Of a stretch of 64,000 bases of DNA, positions 38,409-47,384 are shown one piece after another; the first letter of the stretch is position 1, and each line of letters starts with the position of its first letter. Location of the stretch: assembly GCF_008369195.1 (NCBI RefSeq), contig NZ_VOBC01000001.1, positions 124,001-188,000 on the forward strand. Direction: 5' to 3'. The notes under the pieces are model-generated. The model was given only the letters and a program-made list of their open reading frames with translations, was not told where the DNA came from and did not search any database. Position numbers and translations under genes: made by a program. This DNA is from Sporosarcina sp. ANT_H38 (GTDB lineage: Bacteria; Bacillota; Bacilli; Bacillales_A; Planococcaceae).

Positions 38409-38878
38409 TACTACAGAGTGCATTTAATTTTGTCAAGAGATGGGTTTAGCGCAGATTCTAACATTTTTGTTGAAGTCAAGGTAAAGAGTGGGAACAAGGT
38501 GAAATACTTCTGAAAAGAATGCTCTATAATATCGTTTTAGTAACGATATTAACAGCCGAACACTTTATCCAGGATGATCTTATGACTAGTCGTTTTGGTT
38601 TAAGTTCAGAAAACGTAATTTCGATTTTTTTCATCTTTTACTGTTTATCTCGATTATTTTCTATAGAGTCAATTTCTCACGGACAATGAAGTGAAAGTCA
38701 AAATTTCACTTAACTAAAAATGTTGACCAAATGAATGCATGTAGAAACTGAGCGAAAGCGGATACAGCGTCCAGTGAAAAGCCCTGAGATTGGCGATGAA
38801 ACTGCTTAGCTTAGGGCGGGAGGCATCCCTTGCGCCATGACGAATTCAATGTGATTCCTATATATAGTGCGTTTCCTA
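38409..38878. other. intergenic region with a palindrome and a short dispersed repeat
   Basis: No gene is seen. AATATCGTT..AACGATATT forms a 9-bp inverted repeat at about 38528-38550. A segment at about 38745-38850 ending GCGGGAGGCATCC..GCGCC recurs, inverted and diverged, at 44637-44740. Confidence 0.4.
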
Positions 38879-39421
38879 TCAATGAAGCTGAAACGTTTCG
38901 ATTGCCTCGTACTTTGGAGATTTTTCCATATGTATAGTAAATAGGGAAAAAGAATGAACTGACACTTCAATCGCAGTGAAACTTTCTTTTTGAATCATGA
39001 CTTGATCCATCGTTTTTCGTTTTTTTGCGATTGTAACGTGGGGAGTGAATCGCTCTGAAACAGGCATATCAAGTTGTTTTGCAACAGTGAATTCAATTTT
39101 TCTTTGTAAAGGTAGTAATTCTGCGGATTCTCTAACTGATAAATAGACGACCCGCGGGCTGGAAGAGGGTCCGAAATAAGACAAACCGTCTATATATATT
39201 GAGAATGAAGAATGGTCAGCTGCAATTTCCGAAAGACATTTCTTCATTATTAGTAAGTGTTGTTCCTCTATAGTGCCTAAATAAAGCAATGTAACATGTA
39301 AATCCTCTATATGTGGAATCACTTTATAAGCTGCATCTAGTTTGTATGTCTTCTTAAATTCTACGATCTGTTCTTCAAAAGTCGATGGGATCTTAATCCC
39401 TATAAAATAATGCTGTGGCAA
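38879..39421 (-). CDS. thpR: RNA 2',3'-cyclic phosphodiesterase (ThpR/LigT family)
   Basis: 2H-phosphoesterase of 180 aa with both catalytic HxT motifs, HVTLLYLG (about 45) and HVTIAKKR (about 128). It opens 2',3'-cyclic phosphates on RNA ends. The start is TTG 39421, 8 nt after GAGGAG. Single gene with no terminator recognised. Confidence 0.85.
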   Translation of the reverse strand: MPQHYFIGIKIPSTFEEQIVEFKKTYKLDAAYKVIPHIEDLHVTLLYLGTIEEQHLLIMKKCLSEIAADHSSFSIYIDGLSYFGPSSSPRVVYLSVRESAELLPLQRKIEFTVAKQLDMPVSERFTPHVTIAKKRKTMDQVMIQKESFTAIEVSVHSFSLFTIHMEKSPKYEAIETFQLH

Positions 39422-39734
39422 TATTGTTTCTCCTCTACGAGTGAAATTACCTATCCTTCATTATTGTAGCCTGAACTTGCAAATTTAAGTCACATCATCC
39501 TCTCCCATTAACTGCTTTTTAGCGCAACTATTTTTCTAGAATAGATAGCTTAATTCCAAGGAAATTGATATAATCTATATTATTAGAAAACATTTTCCGC
39601 AAAGTGTTTATGGTGAAGGGATACCGTGTAAGCTATCTAATTAGGCATATCTTGGTATTCCTTTTAACTAAATAATTTATGGGCATAGTTAAATAAGTAA
39701 GGCCGAAAATTAGAAATAGGGAGATGCAGACCTC
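39422..39734. other. leader region of the branched-chain aminotransferase gene
   Basis: A 10-bp stem AAGGGATACC..GGTATTCCTT with a 29-nt loop lies at 39616-39664, followed by a short T-rich stretch. It could be a terminator or attenuator, but no T-box motif is present. Confidence 0.35.
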
Positions 39735-40823
39735 ATGACGAACCATGCTATCACAGTCACATTAAGTGAATCAAAAAAACAAAAACCACAATCCGATCAA
39801 TTAGAATTTGGAAAAGTATTTACAGATCATATGTTCATGGCTGATTATTGTGAAGGGCAAGGCTGGACAGATCATCGAATTGTTCCATATGCGCCACTTG
39901 AACTCGATCCGGCAGCGACTATTTTTCACTACGGACAAACAATTTTTGAAGGATTGAAAGCCTATGTAGGCAAAGATGGGCAAGTTCTGTTATTCCGTCC
40001 AGAAGAAAACATGCGTCGCATGAACAGATCGAGTGACCGCTTATGTATGCCGGCCTTTAATGAAGAAATTGCAATCGAAGCTTTAGAAAAATTAATAACA
40101 GTTGATAAAGACTGGATTCCTGAAACAGAAGGAACATCCCTGTACATAAGACCATTCATGGTTGCGACTGAACCCTATCTTGGCGTTTCACCATCGAAGA
40201 AATATAAATTCATCATTATCCTATCTCCTGTAGGGTCGTATTATAAAGAAGGAATTCATCCGGTTAAAATTCTCGTTGAAAATGAGTATGTGCGTGCAGT
40301 AGAAGGTGGAACAGGAACAGCAAAAACAGCTGGTAATTACGCATCTGGACTAAGAGCACAAGAAATAGCTAGCAAGAAAGGTTACTCGCAAGTTCTTTGG
40401 CTCGACGGTGTAGAAAGAAAGTATATAGAAGAAGTTGGAAGCATGAACGTCTTTTTCAAAATTAATGGGGAAGTCATTACCCCTGTTTTAAATGGTAGTA
40501 TTTTGGACGGGATTACTAGAAAATCAATTCTTCAATTACTGAGACATTGGGACATTCCAGTTGTTGAACGTAAAGTATCAATGGAAGAACTTCGTTCGGC
40601 ACATCAGGCAGGAACTTTAGAAGAAGCTTTCGGAACAGGAACGGCGGCAGTTGTTTCTCCAATTGGAGAACTTAATTGGGGCGATGACATAATGATCGTT
40701 AATAATAATGAAACCGGTGAATTATCTAAAAAACTGTATGAGACACTAACTGGTATTCAAACCGGTAAAGTGGAAGATCCATTTGGTTGGGTAGTTGAAG
40801 TCAAAGATAGATTAAAGGCATAA
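39735..40823 (+). CDS. ilvE: branched-chain amino acid aminotransferase
   Basis: PLP-dependent fold-type IV transaminase of 362 aa, the length of the type II BCAT group (YwaA/YbgE-like). It interconverts Leu/Ile/Val and their 2-keto acids with glutamate. Motifs: FGKVFTDHMF, FHYGQTIFEGLKAY, GTAKTAGNYASGL, the PLP lysine in QVLWLDGVERKYIEEVG context and FGTGTAAVVSPIG for the PLP phosphate. Monocistronic, with its own terminator at 40849. Confidence 0.92.
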   Translation: MTNHAITVTLSESKKQKPQSDQLEFGKVFTDHMFMADYCEGQGWTDHRIVPYAPLELDPAATIFHYGQTIFEGLKAYVGKDGQVLLFRPEENMRRMNRSSDRLCMPAFNEEIAIEALEKLITVDKDWIPETEGTSLYIRPFMVATEPYLGVSPSKKYKFIIILSPVGSYYKEGIHPVKILVENEYVRAVEGGTGTAKTAGNYASGLRAQEIASKKGYSQVLWLDGVERKYIEEVGSMNVFFKINGEVITPVLNGSILDGITRKSILQLLRHWDIPVVERKVSMEELRSAHQAGTLEEAFGTGTAAVVSPIGELNWGDDIMIVNNNETGELSKKLYETLTGIQTGKVEDPFGWVVEVKDRLKA

Positions 40824-40848
40824 CTGTTCCATCTCTCATTACATGCAG

Positions 40849-40884
40849 AAAAGGGTAGCCCCTTCCAAGGTGCTATCCTTTATT
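40849..40884 (+). terminator. terminator of the aminotransferase gene
   Basis: AAAGGGTAGC pairs with GCTATCCTTT across a 13-nt loop. Confidence 0.75.
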
Positions 40885-40979
40885 GTATCCGTTTCGGGAA
40901 GTCCTGCATATGCATATAGTAGGGAAGCGCCTAGGACACTAATCAGGTAATCACTAAATGCATGACGGAAGGGGATTGC

Positions 40980-43046
40980 GTGGATAAATCATCACCAAAT
41001 CATAAACATGTCATAGATGAAAATAGTAAAGATAAACAGTTGGAACAATTCCGTGTGAATAATGAAGGCACTAAAATGACGACGAATCAAGCACTGAAAG
41101 TTTCGAATGACGAGGAATCATTGAAAGCGGGTGTTCGTGGTCCGACATTAATGGAGGATTTCCATTTTCGTGAGAAAATAACCCATTTTGACCATGAGAG
41201 GATACCGGAACGGGTTGTACACGCTAGAGGATATGCGGCGCACGGGGTTTTCGAATTGTATGAATCAATGAGGGAATTTACAAAAGCAGGATTTTTGCAG
41301 GAGCCTGGATCGAAAACTCCTGTTTTTACGAGGTTTTCAAATGTTGTAGGAAGCAAAGGTTCGGCAGATACTGTAAGGGATGTACGAGGATTTGCTGTTA
41401 AGTTTTATACGGAGGAAGGAAACTACGATCTTGTGGGTAACAATATTCCCGTCTTTTTCATCCAGGATGGCATTAAGTTCCCGGATCTTGTCCACGCGAT
41501 ACAGCCAGAACCGCATAATGAGATGCCGCAAGCTGCCTCTGCACATGATACGTTTTGGGATTTCGTAGCTAACAACCAAGAATCGGCGCATATGGTCATG
41601 TGGTTGATGTCAGATCGAGCGATTCCGAGGAGTTGGCGAATGATGGAAGGATTTGGAGTCCATACATTCAGATTCGTCAATGAACATGGCAAAGCACGTT
41701 TTGTAAAGTTCCACTGGAAACCAGCACTTGGCTTACATTCGCTTGTATGGGATGAGGCGCAGAAAATTTCAGGAAAAGACCCAGACTTCCAACGACGGGA
41801 TTTATGGGAGTCAATTGAACAAGGTAATTTTGCGGAGTATGAACTTGGCGTACAAATGATTGATGAAAAAGATGAATTCATGTTCGATTTCGATGTACTC
41901 GATGCTACGAAACTTTGGCCGGAAGAAATTGTGCCTGTTAAAGTATTCGGCAAGATGACACTTAATCGAAATGTTGATAATGTATTCGCGGAAACAGAGC
42001 AAGTTGCGTTCCACCCAGGTAATGTCGTACCTGGAATTGATTTTACAAATGACCCACTCCTACAAGGGAGATTGTTTTCTTATTTAGATACACAACTCAT
42101 TCGCCTTGGGGGGCCGAATTTTACTGAAATTCCAATCAACCGTGCCGTCTGTCCATTCCATAATAATCAGCGAAATGGCTATAGTCGTCAGAGAATCGAT
42201 GTTGGTCAGGTAAGTTACCATAAAAACTCGCTTGCGGATAATACGCCGTCCACTTCATCTGCAAAAGAGGGTGGATTCGTCCATTATGCAGAAAAAGTGG
42301 AAGGGCGTATCATACAAGCGAGAAGTGATTCGTTCAAAGATTTCTTTTCACAGGCAAGGCTTTTTTGGAACAGTATGTCGCCACCAGAAAAGCAGCATAT
42401 CATTGACGCCTTCATCTTTGAAGTTGGAAAAGTACAAAGCCGTGACGTCAGACAGCAGGTCGTCGATATGTTCGTTCATGTTGATAAAGCAATGGCAGAC
42501 ATGGTGGCGGACGGCGTCGGAGTGAATCGTCCTACTGGCAAGCAAGTAAATGTCAGGGCATCATCACCAGCACTCAGTCAGGAAAATACGACGAGAGTCC
42601 CTTACACGTTGAAAGTCGGCGTGCTGATTGGCAATGACTTTAATGGTGCAGAAGTGAAAAGAGCTGTCAAGACGTTAAGGAAATATGGCGTTACTGTGGA
42701 TATCGTTGGTGAAAAACTAGGCACAGTTAGAGGGGCGGATGGTCTTAATGTGATCGTCAATGCAACATTCCTGACAATGGATCCGGTTTTATTTGACAGC
42801 TTATATGTTGTTGGTGGAACTGCTGAAAATCAGGCGAAGTTCAATTCCAATATCCAATATTTTATTAATGAATCGTTCAAGCATTATAAACCGATTGGAT
42901 TTGCATCGACAGGCGTTCCTTTCTTTGAATTATCAAATGCGAAGGCGGGACCTGGAATTGTATTCGCGACGGATAATCCCGATTTTGATAATGATTTTGT
43001 AAAAGCAATTGCACAGCAACGCTTCTGGTACAGAGAAATTTATTGA
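40980..43046 (+). CDS. katE: large-subunit catalase, HPII/KatE type
   Basis: Haem catalase of about 688 aa that breaks down hydrogen peroxide. The catalytic His region is ERVVHARGYAAHGVFELYE, the Asn is in DLVGNNIPVFFIQDG, and the proximal Tyr region RLFSYLDTQLIRLGGPNF is present. The C-terminal 150 residues form the flavodoxin/class-I-amidotransferase-like domain typical of large catalases (VGVLIGNDFNGAEVKRAVK). The best start is GTG 40980, 5-6 nt after GGAAGGGG; ATG 40962 lies before the site. In spore-formers such catalases are often spore-associated; that is inference here. Confidence 0.93.
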   Translation: MDKSSPNHKHVIDENSKDKQLEQFRVNNEGTKMTTNQALKVSNDEESLKAGVRGPTLMEDFHFREKITHFDHERIPERVVHARGYAAHGVFELYESMREFTKAGFLQEPGSKTPVFTRFSNVVGSKGSADTVRDVRGFAVKFYTEEGNYDLVGNNIPVFFIQDGIKFPDLVHAIQPEPHNEMPQAASAHDTFWDFVANNQESAHMVMWLMSDRAIPRSWRMMEGFGVHTFRFVNEHGKARFVKFHWKPALGLHSLVWDEAQKISGKDPDFQRRDLWESIEQGNFAEYELGVQMIDEKDEFMFDFDVLDATKLWPEEIVPVKVFGKMTLNRNVDNVFAETEQVAFHPGNVVPGIDFTNDPLLQGRLFSYLDTQLIRLGGPNFTEIPINRAVCPFHNNQRNGYSRQRIDVGQVSYHKNSLADNTPSTSSAKEGGFVHYAEKVEGRIIQARSDSFKDFFSQARLFWNSMSPPEKQHIIDAFIFEVGKVQSRDVRQQVVDMFVHVDKAMADMVADGVGVNRPTGKQVNVRASSPALSQENTTRVPYTLKVGVLIGNDFNGAEVKRAVKTLRKYGVTVDIVGEKLGTVRGADGLNVIVNATFLTMDPVLFDSLYVVGGTAENQAKFNSNIQYFINESFKHYKPIGFASTGVPFFELSNAKAGPGIVFATDNPDFDNDFVKAIAQQRFWYREIY

Positions 43047-43052
43047 AGAATA

Positions 43053-43087
43053 GCCGCTCCGATTAGAAATGCGGAGCGGTTTTTTCT
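43053..43087 (+). terminator. terminator of the catalase gene
   Basis: CCGCTCCG..CGGAGCGG stem with a 10-nt loop and TTTTTT. Confidence 0.92.
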
Positions 43088-43152
43088 TTAATCATTAAAC
43101 TAGTCTGAAATCATGTATACTAGTTTATAAAGCAGATAGGGGATGATTTCTT

Positions 43153-43959
43153 ATGATAAAAGCGATTATTTTTGATTTGGATGATACACTGTTATGGGAT
43201 AAAAAGAGCGTGGAAATGGCATTCAGAAAAACATGTGAATACGCGGCACAAGTACATGAACTCGATGTGGCTGAACTTGAAGAGAAAGTCAGAGTGGAAG
43301 CGAGAAAGCTTTATGAATCTTATGATACCTATGAATATACGCAGATGATTGGTATTAACCCATTCGAAGGCCTCTGGGGGACATTTGAGGACGAAGGAGC
43401 TTCCTTCATAAAGATGAAAGAAATAGTTCCTAGCTATCGTAAGGAAGCATGGACAAAAGGACTTCAGCGAATCGGCATAAATGATGAAGAGCTTGCCAGC
43501 ATGTTAGCAGAACTATTCCCACAGGAACGTAAAAAGCATCCCTACCTATATGAAGAAACATTCAAAGTGCTGGACCATCTGAAAGATACATACAAGCTTG
43601 TACTATTAACAAATGGCTCACCAAGTTTACAACACACGAAGCTTGAAATTACATCCGAACTTGTCCCATATTTTGACCAAATCATCATCTCAGGTGCATT
43701 CGGAATAGGGAAGCCTGACGCATCCATTTTTCAACATGTGCTTGCTGAAAGTGGTGTAACTGCAGATGAAGCAATAATGGTAGGCGACAATCTAATGACG
43801 GATATCTTAGGCGCCTCACGTGTGGGAATGCGTTCTGTCTGGATTAACCGAGAGGACAAACTACCAAGTGAAGAAGTTGTCCCGACTTATGAAATTGATC
43901 ATTTAGAAAAGTTATATCCGGTTCTTGAAGAGTTGCACAAGGAGCAGGTTGTACAATAA
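43153..43959 (+). CDS. HAD-superfamily hydrolase (YsaA-like)
   Basis: Phosphatase of 268 aa with the four HAD motifs: DLDDTL (nucleophile Asp9 region), TNGSPSLQ, Lys in GIGKPDASIF, and VGDNLMTDILGA. A helical cap lies after motif I. YsaA-type HADs have been discussed as phosphoserine phosphatases; the serine-biosynthesis genes at 45.8-48.5 kb make this attractive, but they are not in the same operon and the substrate is not shown by sequence. AGATAGGGGATGA precedes the ATG. Confidence 0.83.
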   Translation: MIKAIIFDLDDTLLWDKKSVEMAFRKTCEYAAQVHELDVAELEEKVRVEARKLYESYDTYEYTQMIGINPFEGLWGTFEDEGASFIKMKEIVPSYRKEAWTKGLQRIGINDEELASMLAELFPQERKKHPYLYEETFKVLDHLKDTYKLVLLTNGSPSLQHTKLEITSELVPYFDQIIISGAFGIGKPDASIFQHVLAESGVTADEAIMVGDNLMTDILGASRVGMRSVWINREDKLPSEEVVPTYEIDHLEKLYPVLEELHKEQVVQ

Positions 43960-44128
43960 GTAAGTTATTTACTTTTAAGTATATATTTACTTATATATCC
44001 AAGTATATTCTATCGTTTGGTTTCGCCAGTTTTCGCTATCTGTACATTTATATTTTAATGCGGAAAAAAATAGTTGCTAGTTAGAAATCATTGTAGGTCC
44101 TATGAAAGTTATAGTTGAGGTGGAGAAA

Positions 44129-44602
44129 ATGTCTTTTAAGGTTTTCATTCAATTGGTTTTAGCTTCAATACTTTTGATATTTTCTACTGGGGCAGCATGG
44201 TATGAAGGTAGCGCACTAATAGAGCATTCATGGGAATGGAAACATACCGCTATTTTTTCTGGATTAGTGAATGGACAAGTGGAGAACGCAAGCGAAATAC
44301 TCCCGATTGACTATTTTATCTATGCCGCTAAGTTTGCACATGTATTTCCTTTGCTAATGTTGTTAAGTGTTACATATCTCATACTCATTATGGGGTATGT
44401 TTTACTCAAACGTAACCATAAGATGTTCACATATTTCCTAGCTTCTGTTGGCATTTTATTCTTGATGTTAAGTGGTTTCGTGTCTAATTCCCCAACTAAC
44501 GGTTTGATAATTATATCCACTAGTCTTTTGGTTATCGGTATTTTATTACTGGTTATTCCGTTGGTTAGACTCGTTAATATTAAGGTTAAAGAAATTCATT
44601 AA
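44129..44602 (+). CDS. YjdJ-like DUF4306 membrane protein
   Basis: Membrane protein of 157 aa with four hydrophobic segments and the DUF4306 pattern STGAAWYEGSALIEHSWEWKHTA, then FIYAAKFAHVFPLLML. Function unknown. GGTGGAG at 44119-44125 places the start at ATG 44129 rather than 44102. Confidence 0.7.
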   Translation: MSFKVFIQLVLASILLIFSTGAAWYEGSALIEHSWEWKHTAIFSGLVNGQVENASEILPIDYFIYAAKFAHVFPLLMLLSVTYLILIMGYVLLKRNHKMFTYFLASVGILFLMLSGFVSNSPTNGLIIISTSLLVIGILLLVIPLVRLVNIKVKEIH

Positions 44603-44636
44603 TTCTATTTATGTTGAAATAAAGAAACCTATAGAA

Positions 44637-44740
44637 TCCGCTGCGGCGCTTTATGGATGCCTCCCGCGATATACTAGCCAGAAACCACTGCCGATCTTAT
44701 CGCTTCGGCTACCACTAGAAAGGGGCCAACGTTGGTTATT
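44637..44740 (-). repeat. short diverged dispersed repeat, second copy
   Basis: On the minus strand the segment ends GCGGGAGGCATCC ATAAA GCGCC, matching GCGGGAGGCATCC CTT GCGCC at about 38814-38836. The 5' parts share a looser GAAGCG..CAGTG pattern. Weak but suggestive of one repeat family. Confidence 0.35.
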
Positions 44741-44782
44741 TCTTAAACAATGGAGGTTGTTAATTATTTGTTTGTTTGCTAG

Positions 44783-44959
44783 CTAAACCGAGATGGTGAA
44801 ATCAAATGGTTTTCAATCCTTCTGAGATGAATTAAAATATTGGTTTTTAGTTCTGAACAAAATGGAATGGAATACCTTGCGGGCATAGTAAATGAAAAAA
44901 ATATCAAGTTTATCGAATCCAAAATGCCTGAAAGGGCGCCTTTTAATAGAAATAAGTAA
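44783..44959 (+). pseudogene. possible remnant of a small gene
   Basis: One frame reads RDGEIKWFSILLR, a TGA, then IKILVFSSEQNGMEYLAGIV and ..KFIESKMPERAPFNRNK to a TAA. Composition and codon use look coding, but there is no start and one internal stop. Family not recognised. It may be a decayed short gene or chance. Confidence 0.3.
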
Positions 44960-45089
44960 TCTACAGTGGATGGCATTTTTATTAACTAGATTGGTTAGTT
45001 TTTAGGGGATAACTGAAATCATCGATAAGCTATTAAAATAGGGGGTAAGACATTCAAAAGCATCTTAAAATGATGGAGGTTTTTAGACA

Positions 45090-45524
45090 ATGAAGTTCTT
45101 TTTGAAGCTAAATACAGTCAGCGCGATATATGCCTTTTCTTTGTTTATTTCCATTGAACTTCAAGTCAATTTCTATCGGATTTGGCGGCTAACTGGATGG
45201 CAAGTGAATACAATAGAAATAGTAATTGGTGCTATTCATTTTGTTGGATTTTTTTTAACACTATTTTTGTTCTACTTTTTTATTAGCAACTGGTTGGAAG
45301 GTAGAAAAGCGAGCTACTGGACGGTCATTCTTTGGTTTCCCTATTTAATTCTCTTTATCGCTATCTTTGCAATTCTATTTCCTATTACTTATCCGGGAGA
45401 TAAACCTGCTCCTGTTTCTGGACTTATTATTATTGCACAACTAATTAGTTATCCAATTTATCTATTTTTTATTAATTTCATTGGCAGGGAACTAGGTACT
45501 GGTATAGATGAAAAAAGGACTTAG
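45090..45524 (+). CDS. four-helix membrane protein of unknown function
   Basis: Protein of 144 aa with four predicted membrane spans and a short hydrophilic middle (NWLEGRKASYW). I do not recognise a family. GATGGAGG before the ATG and a strong downstream terminator support a real gene. Confidence 0.6.
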   Translation: MKFFLKLNTVSAIYAFSLFISIELQVNFYRIWRLTGWQVNTIEIVIGAIHFVGFFLTLFLFYFFISNWLEGRKASYWTVILWFPYLILFIAIFAILFPITYPGDKPAPVSGLIIIAQLISYPIYLFFINFIGRELGTGIDEKRT

Positions 45525-45578
45525 TAATTTTGAGGGTTTGAAACTTTATTTGTTCAATCCCTATTTCTAAAAAAGAAG

Positions 45579-45621
45579 AATGGATAGAGTCATCAGATTT
45601 TGTCTGATGACTCTATCCATT
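45579..45621. terminator. very strong bidirectional hairpin terminator
   Basis: AATGGATAGAGTCATCAGA pairs perfectly over 19 bp with its complement at 45603-45621 around TTTTG. It ends the membrane-protein gene on the plus strand. The 170 nt between it and serA hold a second small hairpin GGTGTT..AACACC that may end serA. Confidence 0.85.
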
Positions 45622-45797
45622 TGTTTAGTGACTATATATTCGGCACAATTTATTCGGAATTGACTAGGCGGTATATTTCACAAGTATAACGAACAAATCT
45701 AGCGTAAGGCCATCACCAAGCGACAAAGCGGTGTTGGAAGAACACCCCATTTGTTAAGTGCCGACTATATAAATATTGAAAGAAATTAGAACTGCAC

Positions 45798-47384
45798 TTA
45801 CAAATCAATTGCAATAACATCAAAGATATCTTCAAGCTCTTTCAAACGCTCAACGTTGGCCTTCTCAACATGATTATCAACAGACAGCATCATGATTGCA
45901 TTGCCGCCAACAGTGGAGCGGCCAACTTGCATCGTTGCGATATTGATGTTTTCGATTGCTAGTAATGTTCCAACTCGCCCAATCGCACCCGGTTGGTCTT
46001 TATGTTTAATGAACAGTAAATGGCCATCAGGTTTTACGTCGACAAGGTTATCATCGACTTTGACAATACGTGCACCCAAACCGTTCAGTAAAGTTCCAGC
46101 AACACGTCTTAATCCTTTTGTTGTCGATATTTCAACAGTCACTAAATTGGAAAAACCTTTTGATGTAGATGTTTTATTTTCATTAACCTTAATGCCGATA
46201 CGGTCCGCCAAAAACTTAGCGTTAACATCATTGACATGGTTTCCAAGATTGCGTTTCAATAGGCCTTTCAGTGTGTTACGTGTTAAAGGACGGACATCAG
46301 ATTCCGCAAGTTGGCCTGAATAATAAATATTTACTTCCTCGATAACGCCCTCTGCTAAATTGGATAGGAATACACCTAACTTTTCTACTAAGTCAAAGAA
46401 CGGCTCAACTTTAGCTAGCGCTTCTTTTGAGACAGAAGGAAGATTAACTGGGTTTTGCACCGCACCGCCGTTTAAGAAAGTGACAACATCTCGGCTAACA
46501 TCAATTGCAACGCTTTCTTGCGCTTCAATTGTACTTGCACCTAAGTGTGGAGTCGCGATAACTTCAGGAAGTGTCAAAAGTTTATGCCCAACAAATGGTT
46601 CTGTTTCAAAAACATCGAGTGCGGCTCCAGCGACTTTCTTCGATACAATTGCATCATATAATGCATCTTCGTCGATAATACCGCCTCGTGCACAGTTAAT
46701 GATTTGAACGCCATCTTTCATCAAATTAAAGGCTTCTTTATTGATCATATGTCGTGTTTCCTTCAACAGTGGGGTATGGACAGTAATAAAGTCTGCTGCT
46801 CTCAGTACTTCTTCAACAGTTCCTGCAGTAATACCCATTTTCTTCGCTTTTTCTTCTGTTAGGAAAGGATCATAGGCAATGACATTCATTCGTTGTCCTT
46901 TTGCTCTTGCCGCAACTTCCGCACCGATACGACCAAGACCTACTACACCAAGTGTTTTATTTTTTAATTCAACGCCAATGAATGATTTGCGGTCCCATTG
47001 CTGATTTTTCAATGAATTGAATGCTTGTGGAATTTTGCGTGCAAGGGACATCAGCATAGCAATTGTATGTTCTGCAGCGGAGTTCGTGTTGCCATCCGGA
47101 GCATTGACAACGATAATTCCGTATTCAGTCGCAGCGTCTAAATCGATATTGTCGACACCGACACCAGCACGTCCAATGATTTTTAGCTTCGTTGCTTTTT
47201 CAATAATTTCGCGTGTTACTTGTGTTTGACTGCGAACAAGCAAGGCATCGAAGTCGTGGATTTTCTCGGCTAATTCAGCGGGTGTGCAAGTAGTGTCAAC
47301 GACGATATTCAAGCCCTCTGCTTGTCTTAATGGGAAAATACCATCTTCACTTAATGGGTCGCTTATTAGTATATTAAAAGTCAA
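45798..47384 (-). CDS. serA: D-3-phosphoglycerate dehydrogenase
   Basis: First step of serine synthesis: 3-phosphoglycerate to 3-phosphohydroxypyruvate with NAD+. Long bacterial form of 528 aa: catalytic domain with GRAGVGVDNIDLDAATE, Rossmann motif GLGRIGAEVAARAKG, active-site His in TPHLGASTIEAQE, then the ASB domain (about 315-445) and a C-terminal ACT domain (DQPGAIGRVGTLLA) for serine feedback. It starts with TTG 47384 immediately after the aminotransferase stop, with AAAGGAG 11 nt upstream. Co-transcribed with the aminotransferase under the Ser T-box. Confidence 0.95.
   Translation of the reverse strand: MTFNILISDPLSEDGIFPLRQAEGLNIVVDTTCTPAELAEKIHDFDALLVRSQTQVTREIIEKATKLKIIGRAGVGVDNIDLDAATEYGIIVVNAPDGNTNSAAEHTIAMLMSLARKIPQAFNSLKNQQWDRKSFIGVELKNKTLGVVGLGRIGAEVAARAKGQRMNVIAYDPFLTEEKAKKMGITAGTVEEVLRAADFITVHTPLLKETRHMINKEAFNLMKDGVQIINCARGGIIDEDALYDAIVSKKVAGAALDVFETEPFVGHKLLTLPEVIATPHLGASTIEAQESVAIDVSRDVVTFLNGGAVQNPVNLPSVSKEALAKVEPFFDLVEKLGVFLSNLAEGVIEEVNIYYSGQLAESDVRPLTRNTLKGLLKRNLGNHVNDVNAKFLADRIGIKVNENKTSTSKGFSNLVTVEISTTKGLRRVAGTLLNGLGARIVKVDDNLVDVKPDGHLLFIKHKDQPGAIGRVGTLLAIENINIATMQVGRSTVGGNAIMMLSVDNHVEKANVERLKELEDIFDVIAIDL

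Noticed and set aside
39616-39664. T-box or other riboswitch before the branched-chain aminotransferase
   Set aside because: No GGTGGTACC-type T-box sequence or other conserved core; only a long-loop hairpin is present.
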